The translations under genes and the position numbers were made by a program. Positions 52,658 to 63,712 of a DNA stretch of 64,000 bases are shown one piece after another; the stretch's first letter is position 1; every line of letters starts with the position of its first letter. The notes beneath the pieces are model-generated. The model was not told the DNA's origin, did not search any database, and was given only the letters and a program-made list of their open reading frames with translations. Origin of the DNA: Heliocidaris erythrogramma (lineage: Eukaryota; Echinodermata; Echinoidea; Camarodonta; Echinometridae); contig CM046868.1 of NCBI GenBank assembly GCA_025617745.1, positions 24,357,608-24,421,607 on the forward strand, read 5' to 3'.

Positions 52658-54227
52658 TACACCATAAAAGATTAGTCAAAAAAATGGGTGGTGACAATGG
52701 TGTAATATTTCTTTAAAGTTGTAAAATCAGCACTGATTTTCTTATTTACTAGATAAATCTATATACCTACCTATGACCCTCCCTCCTACCCCTCGCCTTG
52801 CAAGCAACGTTTTACCCTTGGGGTTGCTCGCAATAGAGGAAGATGGCCGTTACGTATTCATGCGGGTGAGAAACGAAGGAGATGACAATGGGTTACGCAC
52901 AATATAGTTGCGCACAATATTGTGACTTTTTTTGGTTAAAATTCTTGATTGGGTAGCGTAGTCAGGAACTAGCAGAATAGGTAGGTATATAGATTTATCT
53001 AGTAAATAAGAAAATCAGTGCTGATTTTACAAATTTACTGCTATAAATCATATATACATACCTATTCTGCTAGACTAACACACATTCAAAAACGGGCGGC
53101 ATGTTTTAAGTGAGGAAGGAAACAGGATAACAGGGAAGACACTGTTGTCCCAAGGTTTATCCTTGAAAAAGGGGGAAGTATGGGAGTTAAACGCCTGCAG
53201 GCATTAGCCCACCCCAAATCACTGCGGTAAAGAGGCTTTATCAAAGCTATCATGAGCAAAGGCTTTGCCCATAATCGGACCGGTGCGCTTTGGGGAACGC
53301 GGTCATACTCTGCTATGAAATTCTCCGTCAGGGGAACACCCTCAGAGGGAGTTTGTTGCCTGAACAAATTATAGGGGAGTCAAGCCCTGAGTGGGTCGAC
53401 TAGACAGTTTCAGGCAGATAATTAGACAATAGGGCAGCAGCCCTCGCCCAACAAAGGGAAAGCATATGAGGCTCTTCCTGTTCCGACAAAGTGGATTCAG
53501 AAACAGAAATCTGAGAAACACTCAAGTTCTGACACTGCCTGAATAGAGTGAGACGTTGGCCCTCGGACCAGGCGGGTACCCCCATGGGACGCTGTAAGTC
53601 TCCTCACCCAGCGGAGCCCCCCCCAAGGGACACGGGTGGGAGAGTCACAAGGGGGGATCGAAAAGACGCGGCCGAGCTAAGTCGGGCCAAAGAGTCCCGG
53701 TATCAGACCCCTGAAGAGGGGTAGAGTCAGAGGCTGTGGTAGCAGGAAGAGGGACCATCACTGCCGCTGAGTGAAAACTCGCATCAAGCCGAGTAGCTCA
53801 GATCGAGAAGGATCAGTCGGGGCAGCAGCGGCCCTCTAATTGTATCCTTCTTAGGCTTCTTATCATCTGGCTCAACAGGAGCCAAAGCCGTAGCCCGCTT
53901 CTTGGGGCGTCTGACAGGCCCCTGAAGAGGGGTAGGTAGAGGCAGGGTCTGTGGTATCCGGTAAGAGGGACCAGCCCTGCCACTGTAACAGACTTCGGGC
54001 GGTTCTCCGAATAGAATTCGGAATCGCGAACCAAAAACCTCAAAGGAGGGAGGCCCGCCTCCCTCTAGGGGAGAAGTGTGCTAAGGGTTTGTACCCAAAG
54101 TCGCGCACACGCTACCCGCACTGACCAAGCGACTTGAGGCTACGGACGTGGGGTGGGTGCCCGAGGCGCCAAGTGCAAGAGCGGACTGGGACGAGGTCCC
54201 AGTATTCGCATGAGCACTATTTCTGAT

Positions 54228-54620
54228 ATGTGGAAGCATAAATGCTCCACCTGCGGGCAGAATTAGGAGGCCACCTAATTCCGCGCACCCAGGCAACAAC
54301 ACCTGGTGCTCCGCAGACCGCCCAAAATTGTTGGCTCAAGTCTACCCGTTAGTCGGCTGTAAAGACAGCCAGGGTCGCACTCGTATCCCCATAAGGTCAG
54401 TAAGACCGGGGGCTAGGGTTTACAAACCTGACCAACGTGGAAGCATAAATGCTCCACCTGCGGCGGAAATAGGAGGCCACTAGTCTCCACGCACTCAGGT
54501 GACGACACCTGGTGCTCCGCAGACAGCCCATTAGCTGGCAAGAGCAACAGCCCGGGTAGCACTCGTTCCCCTACATGGTTAAAACCGGGGGCTAGTGTAA
54601 GTGAACCCAGACCAACATGG
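54228..54620. repeat. Tandem unit of about 200 bp, two copies
   Basis: GTGGAAGCATAAATGCTCCA then CCTGCGG...ACACCTGGTGCTCCGCAGAC occurs at 54228 and 54439, each followed by GGGTAGCACTCGT/GGTCGCACTCGT and ACCGGGGGCTAG. The GTGGAAGCATAAATGCTCCAC block can form a hairpin. Confidence 0.85.
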
Positions 54621-54894
54621 ACGGCGCCTGTGAGTTGCCAGCAGTAGTGGCACGAATGTCCCCTGGCAGCTTAAAGCGAGGCCAGGAGGAAACAGACATC
54701 CCCCCTTCTGGTCGGAGCGACCAGGGGATTGGATTTATGATATCCAAACCACTAGATGGGCGGTGCCTGTGAGTTACCCTGCAGTAGTGGCACGAATGTC
54801 CCCTGGCCGCTTAAAGCGAGGCCTGGAGGAAAGAGATGTCCCCCTTCTGGTCGGAGCGACCAGGGGATTGAATTTATGATATCCAAACCACTAG
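54617..54894. repeat. Tandem unit of about 138 bp, two copies
   Basis: CCTGTGAGTT[G/A]CC...GCAGTAGTGGCACGAATGTC through GGTCGGAGCGACCAGGGGAT to ATATCCAAACCACTAG occurs twice in a row (54617-54754, 54755-54894) with few differences. Confidence 0.9.
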
Positions 54895-55871
54895 AACCTG
54901 ACGTCACCCGCCCTGAAGCCGCGGGCTTCGGGGCTGACGTCCATAACTCAACTAAAGCCACCCGCCACGAAGCCACGGGCTCCGAGTTTGGCAATCTCTG
55001 CGGGGTAACAACACTGGGCAACTTACCTGCAGCCCTCCTCGCCCCCCAGGTTCGAAAGCACTAGGGGGAGGTCTGTAAGGACGAGTCGTCTAGCTAGAAA
55101 ACTCTTTGGAAGAAGCAGGTCTCCGTGACCTAACTCCTTCTTCTGAACTCATATTGCTGCAAGAGAAATATACAAAAAAATGAATATTTTGGAAAAGCAG
55201 GTAATAACCTTAATAATTGGGGATACGCACAATTTCAACATACAAAAACTGAAGCGTAACAACACGATCGGGGCAAACGGAAACACCAGCAAGAAAGAGG
55301 AAGATGGCCGTTGCTTATTCACGCAGGTGAGGAACGAAGGGGATAAACAATGGGTTACAGGGGGTGCGCACAATATTGTGACTTTTTTTTGTTAAAATTC
55401 TTGATTGGATAGCGTAGTCAGGAGACTAGCAGAACAGGTAGGTATATATGATTTATAGCAGTAAATTGTACTAATCACCTAAAACAATAATTTGTGTACA
55501 GCTAGAATGTATAAAATCAACCTCAAAACACTTTTTACCTAGCTTTCTGTGGGTAAACGGTTAAAGGAGTATTACAGAAAAATAAAGGAAAACATAAAAC
55601 CCTCTTGCGCGGAACCCAACTCCGAGTTCGGTTCCATGTGGGCCTTGATTCTATGCGAGCACGTATGAGTGCGCCAACTAGTCTCCTCACATGTCACTGT
55701 AATGTTTATGGGGAGTGTAATTCAACTTGCAATATCTCTTTAAACAATCAACATTTCAACCTCATATTTTGATTATAGTATGGCGACATGGAACCCCTAA
55801 CATACAGAGCAAAATATTTTTGGTGATTGGTACACTTTAAAATTACCACTGTGTTTTCTGTCTATAATTAC

Positions 55872-58800
55872 CATTTTGTTCTAGCTTTGACAGCCTCCTG
55901 CCTGACCAGTCTCTTCTTGTCATCCAGCCTGGCAGCCATAGACCTGACTACCGTCTTCTGATGAGGATACACCTGTTTAATCATTTAGCAAGAGTGCAGT
56001 CGGGTCCCATTACAAAACTGACAGAAATATGCATTAGAAAAGTTGTCACAGAATTGTTTTGTTTCATTAGACACCCTGTAAAACCAGAAACTTTCGCAAC
56101 ATAAAACTATCGCGTATTGTTAATGACAACCAATTTTGCGGCAAGAAACTTTCGCTAATTACAATACGTCTATGTTGTTTCAATTGTGTTTTTAATATCT
56201 AGCGGCATGAAACTTTCACAAATATCAACCCCTCGCGAAATTTGTGAAAGTTTCATGCACGCAAAAATTTCTGGTATTACATTAACTGCTGGTGAAAAGC
56301 TAATGACACATGACATTTCCATTGGCTTTATTTCTTGAGTAATGATGATGAGTTTACCATTTGAAAAAAAAATGAAATCATCTTTGAACCAAAATTATAG
56401 CAAATCAACGGATAAGCATTGAGTGGTATTGTACTTACTAGGTGATGTGGGAACGATGTCACGGCACCGATACACCTTAACGATGCTATGCGCACTTTCT
56501 GTAATTAATAGAAACACAAAGGACAACATTTACAAATTGGTACAAGTGGTGTAAGTTATTCGTACATCTTATATTTTAGGAAGAATTTCTTTTACAGTTA
56601 TATTGTGTGTAGTATCACACATAACTTTGAAAAAGATGCATAATTTTTATATAATAATAGCAGTATTTGCAGTGGTAGATAAAATTAGTAGTATTACCAG
56701 CTGAAGTAGTACATGCACACTTTGTAAGTATTACTGATACATGTAGTAACAGTCATTGAAGCAGATGAAGCAAAAGTTCCAGTAGTGTTATAACACCAGC
56801 AGCAGAAAAAAATTGGGTTTTATCAGAAGTGTGTGTGTGTAATTGAGTTTTGACAGACATGTATCAATCAAATATGATTATTTACGTCTGCAGAGCTGCC
56901 AAATAGTACGATTTTATCGTATTTCGTACGATTTTTCTCAATAAAATACGATTTATCAAAAAAATAACTATGTCTCCGTGTGTTTATGTATTTCTCATTG
57001 ACATTGTACATGATTGCGTATGCGTGCGTAATTTGCTGCAGCTGTGAGGGGGGCGCGCGCGCACGGCACAGCACTCACACTGCAGCTGTTTCGAGCGCGC
57101 ACCTCACCGGCAGCTAGCGAGCTAACTCCCGGGGACGTCGGGCGGTGCTGGCCAGCAGCAGCCGCTCTCGATCTCAAGGACAGGCCGAGTGAGTTTTGTG
57201 TGGAATCGAACTTCGCGAGCTCCGCTATAATTCTGTGATCGTCGCATGAAATCCAAATATTTTGATCATGACATCGAAATCGGGATCTGGAATTCGGAAA
57301 CAAAACATTCTTATCGGAGTATATATTTCGAGATGGCCTTTCATAGTAGCCAGCAAGAAGGACAATTTTAGTGCTCGATGTACGGCATGTGCATGTGACT
57401 TCTCCATTTCACATGGTGGTGCAAAAGACATTTCAATGCACATTAGTCGACAGAAGCATCAAAATGCTGTGTAAGCCATGAAGAATGTGAGTCCTCTCTC
57501 TTCATTTTGGCAGAAGACAGACAATTCAGTAATAAGACCTGAGACGTTAAGGCCAATTTCCTCATTGAACACAATTTGCCGTTTTCTACGGCAGACCATC
57601 TGACGCAGCTTGTCAAAGTTATGTTTCCGGACAGTAAAATTGCGAAGGAGTTTGCATCGAAACGAACAAAATCAAGAGCCATAGCGAGGACCCTTGCACA
57701 AACAGTAAAAGGTATGTATTATAAAATTATATGTATCTGTTTTGGTTTGTGTTTTATTTCTTTTGTTTTTCAATCATTTGCTATACCCTGATCAAAATTG
57801 AAATTTCGCTTTCAGTCAAAACTTTGTGCGCCTTTCGCATTGCTCAAAATTATTTTAGTCTTGCAAGGACATGGTATGGATAACTTTACAACATGTTGGG
57901 TGTCTGCAATCAAAATAGAGCAATAGAGCCTGCTCAGTGTTTTGAAAAATTATTGCCTAATTGTAGCAAATTTTTAGTGAATAACACACCTCAAAAAATC
58001 ATTGCTTGGCATCTGAGTAACAATGAGATACATAAGAGGGCTAAAAATAGATACATTTATGCTCTTTAATGTCATTCAAAAATATATATTTACATGTATT
58101 ATTTTCAATATAAAACACCAAACCACAAATTTGTGGGCTCTCATCCTTGATGGGTATAAAGGGAAGCTTGAGTTCTGGGAAAGGTAAAAAATAATTTGTG
58201 AGCTTTCTCATCCTTCTTATGCTAGTTTGGAAGATTATCATAGTAGACTCTAGATATGTCCCCTGAAAAGGATTGCTCTTCGAATGCTCTCACATTCAAA
58301 ATATGACAAGATACAGCTGAAATGTTCGGTCCAAACATTTGTGTGTAGTCCCATATAGGCCTACACAATTCTGTGTGCAGTACATGTGACTGAGCAGGAT
58401 TTAGTCAATTTCTTATCATTTTGGTGATTCCAAAAACTTACAGCATTCCACAATTTCCCAATTGCTTTGAGACAGTTTCTTTCACAATTCAAGCTCATGA
58501 CCAGAACTCAACTTTATATTTAAAGTGAAATGAGTTGTAATGCATGAACCAGAAAATGGGAATATTTGTATTTAAATCTGCATCTATCAACAACCTTAAA
58601 AAATTATCTGACCTGATCCTCCTTTTGTATTCCCTTTTTACATTGCAGGGGATATTATCGGCAAGATACGGGAGAAGCCCTTCTCAATCTCGACTGACAG
58701 CAGCTCTGACAGGGGAGCAGAAGAGCAACAATACCACATACTTGTGAGATTCTTTGATGATGATGTGCAACATGTTGTTACCATCCTCTTAGAAATAGCT

Positions 58801-61800
58801 ACAACGAAGGAGACTTCCACTGGGAAAACATCTTTAAACTTCTCGATCAAGCACTCACAGAACACAAGATTCCGTGGAAGAACGTGACATGCTTTTCTGC
58901 CGACCACGCTGCAGTGATGATGGGAGTGCACAATAGGGTGGCTGCTTATATTAAAGAGAAGAATCCTGAAGTATGTGTTAATGGCTGTGTATGTCATTTA
59001 CTTCATCTAGCAGCTGAGAAGGGGGCCCAGCAGCTTCCAACATCTCCTGTCGATCTCCTAATACCAATATACTATTATCTGGAGAAATCTAGCAAAAGAT
59101 ACAAAGCATTTCGTGCCGTCCAGGCATGTTGTGATGTCAAGTAGCATGCAATTCTTAAACATGTATGCACCAGATGGTTGTCGCTGGAGCAGGCCTTGGA
59201 CAGACTTCTTGAACAATGGGTTCCTCTGGTTGAGTTCTTTCGGAGTGAATCTGAAACTTCATCATCATCTGCACCAAAGAAGAGGAGTGGCCAGCTGAAG
59301 GCCACGGCTAAAGAATTTCAACTACAACCCCAGAAAAAGAACACTGGACATGCACCTGGCTTAGGCAAAGTTTCCCAGACCAGTTCCAAGTCTATGTCTG
59401 GAAAAGCATGCACAAGTTCTAAATCATCATCATCTGGAACAAAGAGAAAAATTGAAGATGACTCCCATCAGAGTAGCGGTAAACATCTGAAGACTTCTAG
59501 TGTTCCTCAAGTTCCAACACCTTCCCAGAAGAAGGGCTCTGACGCTCTCCCCCTTAATGCCAAAACTTCATTCACAAAGCCTGCATCTGGAAAGTCAAGC
59601 ACAACTCCTGCATCTGTTTTAAACTAGTAAAGGTGCACAGTCACAAAAACTTTGTCTCCATGTCCTACAGCTCCAAGTACATCTGCATATGCTTCTACTT
59701 CTTCCATTGGGAAGAGAGCCAGTGTGAGTGATGTGACCAAAAAGTTCTCTCTAAATGTACCAAAGTTGGATCAGGAAAGGAGAAAACTCAAAGTGCTAGA
59801 ATGCCAACCCCAAGTTCAAGTGGCAGTCTATCATCAAAGAACACATGTCAACTGTTTGCAGGCACAAAACATGCTGTGAGCAAGCCCTCTCAAGAAGTCA
59901 CAGCAACGTCTAAGGCAGGTGCTATCTATGACAAACTGACAAATGATGAGAACAAACTCTATTGCCTGTTTCTCCAGCACAACATTCCTTTGTTCACCAG
60001 ATTGAATTTAGAGCTCCAAGAAGAATCACCTAAGATTCATGTCCTACTTTACAGACTGCAGGCCTTTCTTCAAAGTGTTCTGACAAGATTTGTTAAACCT
60101 AAAGTGCTGATGACATCATCACAAGAGTGTGATTACACAAGATGAGGACCTGGTGATTGGTTCTAAAGTGAGGGAGTTGCTGCAAAGTGGACACTTCAGT
60201 GATGGCCAGAAAAGGGAGTTCTTCTCATCTGTGAGACAGTACTATGTGTCAGTTTGCAACTATGTGAAAATGAAGGATCTGCTACTCATGCATGCTAGAG
60301 TGGCCAATCTTAAGAGGTGACAGGAAACGCCCTTTGTGTCAGTGGTGTATTTATGAGGAGATTCCACTTCATGGAAGACGATCTCGACACAGTGGAACTG
60401 GAATATGCCTCCTACCAGAGTGATCCAGCTGTGGACAAGATTGATGCTGGAAAAGCAGACTTGGCATGGGTGGTAGTATCTCAGCTCAACGATCCATCCA
60501 GTGGGCAGTTGCGCTATGCTCATCTAGTGAAAGTCATGATGCTGATTCTGTCTATCTCCCACAGTAATGCATCTGATGAAAGGCTGTTCAGCATGGTGAG
60601 GAAAAACATGACAGAGTTTAGGTTCAGTTTGAGTACTGCAACATTAAGTGATATTCTCACTCAGAAGGCAACATGCCAGTCTAAAGGACAAAACTGCTAT
60701 GAAATGAAATTTAGTGATAGACTGTTAACAAAGTGTAAGGGAGCAGCAACAACAGCGGCAGCAGCGGCATCAGGGTCTCAAAAGTAATTGAGGTAATTGT
60801 TAAGTGAAGTTACCTTATTAGAATGGGATCATTCATCATCAATGTACATGTAGTTAAGTCACTAAATAAATTACATACTTGTATACATGTATAAATTACT
60901 ACAAAATAAACAAAATTCGCAATCCTGTGTAGGAAAGTACACAACAGTTAAGAATAGGATTTTTTCTGAAAATAGGATTTTTATAGTAAAATCATAGGAT
61001 TTTTGGTCAAGTGAGGTTGGCAGCTCTGCGTCTGGGACCAACATTTAACGTCACTATCCGAAAGATGTGACTGAGATTTGAACATGGGTCCCATCAGTGT
61101 CAGTTTGTAGGTGAACACAAAGAGCTGCCCATAGACGTTACCGCTAGACCATCCCCTGTGTATCAATACTAAAAGTTATCAAACAGAACTGCTGCAAGAA
61201 CATAGAGGGAAATTCGAAGATTCCACACACCATAGATGCCTGGTAGGTACTCAGCTCAAGCAGGGTTGGTAGAAGGGTATCAATCTGGTCCACCAAGGAG
61301 GGCAGGGTCTCCCCCAGCAGGGATTCTAGTATGTCCAGGATGGGCAAGGTGGGGAGGGGGTCGGTCACCCTCAGGGATTGCACCAGACGGGGGATGATGG
61401 GGGGTAACTCGGCCAGCAGCACAGGGCGTGGTATGCTAGGCAGCAAGTAGCACAGGGCATCGATGCCTCTTGTTTGGAGGTCTGCAGGAATGACAGCAAG
61501 CAGAAATGCAGTGATAAGCACATTTTGAATATACTGTAAAAGTGGATATTTTTGCGGGATTAATTTTTCGCGCTCGGCTGAGTAAAGTGAATTTCGCGTG
61601 TTTTTAATTTACCGACGTGCTAGGCTCATGGGCAAAAGAATACATAAACAAAAACATTCGCGTGTCCCACACCGCGAAATATTCCACGTTTACAGTAGAT
61701 GGCTTTGAACTGATAACTATAAATATTCATAAAGCCCACAAATTCACCTTAACCCTAATAGGACCGGGGGGGGGGGCGGATTCCGCCCCCCCCTCGACGT

Positions 61801-63266
61801 TTCGCGTAATATGTTCGCATCGCGAAAAGCAGTCACCACGCCGCTTCACTACTTTTTTCTTTCAAGTCTTGCGCAACTTTTGAGACCAAATTTGTGATGT
61901 CCGCGCATGCGGTTCCGGAATTACGCAACATTTCGTAAGTGCATGTCAGACCCAAAATTGCTCAAAAACGTGATTTTGTGTACAAATCCAATGCAAATTG
62001 TGTTTCCAGCTAAAATTCATAAATGTTTCATTATTTTTACTTTTACTGTTTAAAAACAATTAATTTTATGTTGTTTATGATTAAAATAGTGTCGCCGACG
62101 AATTCCATCGAAAAAACAATAAAAAACAAAAAGTCGAAAAACAAAGAAATACATAAGAAATTAAAAAAACAATAAAATACATAAGAAAAAAAGGATTTTA
62201 CCGAATTTTTTTTTTGGTTTATTTGATCAGAATCTGACAAAGAGTCTCTATACAAAAAATTAGCAGTTTTGGGGCTTTATTTAATTAATTAGAGCAAACC
62301 ATTAATTTTATGCATAAATTAGCATAATTAATTAGTTGTGACATTTTTCGGAGAAATTGACTATACAATTTTGTAGATTACGTGGTCGGCGACGTGTGTG
62401 CCGATTTTCGTTGCGAATGCGCGTTGGACAGCCGAGATCTTAGGGGGGGGCGGAATCAGCCCCCCCCCCGGCTGTGAGATGGGTCTAAATAACCCGGCTC
62501 TATTAGGGTTAAAGGCCATGGAAAGTGCATAAAAAGATGATATCAACTTGGCTTTAGCTCTACAACTCAAAGAGTCACAGCTGTAGATGTCTTGTCAAAT
62601 AACATTCGTATTCCAGCTAAAACGAGTGGTTGAATTGTTAATAAATTCACATTATAGAAAGAAGAAAATAATGGAGAGTTTCAAGTATCATGATCCTCAT
62701 TTAGTTTGTGAAAAGTGGGATGACTATCTTCTTTTCAAACTAAATCTGGCATATGCATGTACAGAAATTACGTAGAGTTTCACCCATTATTTGTTTTCTT
62801 GGTTACCTGGGGAGCGTTTCATCAAGCGTTTTGTCAGTGATTTTTACCGACAACTGTTATAAGCTACTGAAATCCTTGCATCTGATTGGCCGAGAGCAAA
62901 TTTGTCAGTAAAAATCGCTTGTAACATCTTTTATTGGTCTACCATCATACCCCTAAAGTACTTACATTCAGGTCTATGCTGCAAATTCTGTAGTACTTGA
63001 ATTGTATCAATAATCATGTAGGACTTACTATCTTTGTCAAAGAGTGCCATGACGGCTGGTAATGCCTGCAAGAAGACCCTCTGTTTGTACATGATCTTGA
63101 CGTCTGCATGGAGTTCCTCACTCAATACATCCTGCATGTCCTCTAGGATCATGCCGAGGGTCTGGGGAACCTGAGCACCAAGCTCTGCATCCTCCAGTAG
63201 TCTGAGAAGCGTGGTGAGGAATGGGGTTGCCTTGGGGTGGGACCGCATCACAAGGGCCTTGGTCAG
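55872..63266 (-). CDS. MMS19 C-terminal region (four exons)
   Basis: Minus-strand exons join in frame with GT/AG introns: 63266-63029, 61481-61231, 56498-56439, 55972-55872. They encode LTKALVMRSHPKATPFLTTL, YKQRVFLQALPAVMALFDKD, LLPSIPRPVLLAELPPIIPR, LVDQIDTLLPTLLELS, KVRIASLRCIGAVTSFPHHL and LDDKKRLVRQEAVKARTKW: HEAT repeats of the MMS19 C-terminus, including the near-terminal L-D-D-x-K-R-L-V-R motif. MMS19 works in the cytosolic Fe-S targeting complex (with CIAO1 and CIAO2B) that loads clusters into DNA polymerases, helicases and XPD. The last exon, expected to be only a few codons after KARTKW, was not found; upstream exons lie beyond the right edge. The intron 61230-56499 holds a hAT transposon in opposite orientation. 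Confidence 0.9.
56077..56281. repeat. MITE with TGTAA[A/T]ACCAGAAA ends
   Basis: TGTAAAACCAGAAACTTTCG at the left and the inverse of TGTAATACCAGAAATTTTTG at the right bound 205 bp. An inner hairpin GCATGAAACTTTCACAAAT / ATTTGTGAAAGTTTCATGC lies near 56203-56258. It sits between the last two visible MMS19 exons. Confidence 0.8.
56891..61028 (+). mobile_element. hAT-superfamily DNA transposon, decayed
   Basis: Ends CAGAGCTGCCAAA and TTGGCAGCTCTG form a 12 bp inverted repeat, and CGTCTG directly abuts both outer sides (56885-56890, 61029-61034), consistent with a target duplication; hAT duplications are usually 8 bp, so two positions may have changed. The 4138 bp interior encodes a hAT transposase on the plus strand in several frames. 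Subterminal ACGATTTT/GGATTTTT repeats occur at both ends. It lies in an MMS19 intron, antisense to the gene. Confidence 0.88.
57262..60787 (+). pseudogene. hAT transposase with Ser/Lys-rich insert
   Basis: N-terminal zinc-binding motif (RCTACACDFSISHGGAKD, then H-x4-H in HISRQKH), 57262-57474. Then FLIEHNLPFSTADHLTQLVK and FASKRTKSRAIARTLAQTVK in a shifted frame to 57711, where a GTATGT donor suggests an intron to the acceptor at 58648. Then DIIGKIREKPFSISTDSSSD (catalytic D), ACFSADHAAVMMG-like (second D), CVCHLLHLAAEKGA, and TRWLSLEQALDRLLEQWVPL. About 210 residues rich in Ser, Lys and Thr follow (59260-59915), then AGAIYDKLTNDENKLYCLFL and the dimerisation domain with LILSISHSNASDERLFSMV to the stop at 60785-60787. 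Several frame changes (near 57475, 58830, 59144, 59630, 60120, 60320) make it inactive. Confidence 0.85.
61532..61697. mobile_element. MITE with TACTGTAAA ends
   Basis: TACTGTAAAAGTGGATATTT left and AAATATTCCACGTTTACAGTA-type right, TA at each edge. CGCGAAA/TTTCGCG motifs lie in the interior (TTTTTCGCGC, ATTTCGCGTG, ACCGCGAAAT). In an MMS19 intron; related to 52359-52657. Confidence 0.8.
61753..62508. mobile_element. TTAA-flanked MITE with G/C-run hairpins
   Basis: Ends CCCTAATAGGACCGGG and the inverse of CCCTAATAGAGCCGGG, flanked by TTAA (61749-61752, 62509-62512) as in piggyBac-type elements. Near each end a run of G, then CGGATTCCG or CTGATTCCG, then a run of C forms a hairpin (about 61766-61793, 62443-62470). 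The AT-rich centre is non-coding. In an MMS19 intron. Confidence 0.85.
62811..62928. repeat. Short foldback related to the GTTTCATAA family
   Basis: GGGGAGCGTTTCATCAAGCG then TTTTGTCAGTGATTTTTACC and later GTCAGTAAAAATCGCTTGTA form an imperfect inverted repeat. Its core CTACTGAAATCCTTGCATCT and GATTGGCCGAGAGC matches the centre of the 51559 copy. Confidence 0.7.
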
Positions 63267-63329
63267 CTGGGGTGGGAGAGATGCATATATTGAGATGTGA
63301 TGAAAAATAGTACACCACATGCTTCAGCA

Positions 63330-63700
63330 ACAACCTTCAAATTCCCAACTCCAACCCTAGACCCAATGCTATATGCAACTCTGACCCAAACCCTAACCCA
63401 ACCCTAAACCTACCTTAACCCTTTCTGTGCCATCAAGTTTGTGAAGAATTGTCCTATATGAAATGTCATGAATTGATTTGGCTTGTAATGCTTTGTTTCA
63501 TTGCTAAACTGGATATGAAATGTCTTCCATTGGAATAAACTTCGCAATGAAGGTGTCTGCTTTCGTTTCAGGAAGAAAAATATAGCCATTCTCAGTCAAA
63601 ACAACTTGTTCAATGCTTACAATCTTGGGCGGGGTTTGCCGCCCACGGCATGGAAGTGGTTGAAACTCAATTGCAACCCTAGCCCTAACCCTATATCTTG
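63330..63700 (-). repeat. Degenerate telomere-like CCCTAA tracts
   Basis: Two patches, about 63339-63422 (AACCCTAACCCAACCCTAAAC) and 63676-63692 (CCCTAGCCCTAACCCTA), resemble interstitial TTAGGG repeats; a poly(G) tract follows at 63701-63712. The sequence between lacks recognised coding. Confidence 0.55.
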
Positions 63701-63712
63701 GGGGGGGGGGGG

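Larger units (their letters stand above)
52718..55467. mobile_element. Composite element bounded by inverted and direct repeats
   Basis: A perfect inverted repeat of about 50 bp (GTAAAATCAGCACTGATTTT onward, 52718-52769 and 52983-53034) encloses a segment whose right part (about 52838-52985) is directly repeated at 55297-55445. Next to it, AATTTACTGCTATAAATCAT (53033) is the inverse of the right edge (to 55467). So about 2.4 kb lies between inverted repeats. The GC-rich interior has tandem units (54228-54620, 54617-54894) and minus-strand coding-like text (PLLPRLILLDLS, KRATALAPVEPDDKKPKKD) broken by stops. Inverted ends around GC-rich gag-like text hint at a DIRS-type retroelement, but no tyrosine recombinase or RT is seen. 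Confidence 0.55.

Noticed and set aside
53086-54302. Minus-strand frames of 61-93 residues
   Set aside because: Stops and frame changes between them and no recognised domain; kept only as hints within the composite element.
55480-55865. Possible last MMS19 exon downstream of the 55872 donor
   Set aside because: Candidate acceptors give an immediate stop or no conserved C-terminal residues, so no exon was called.
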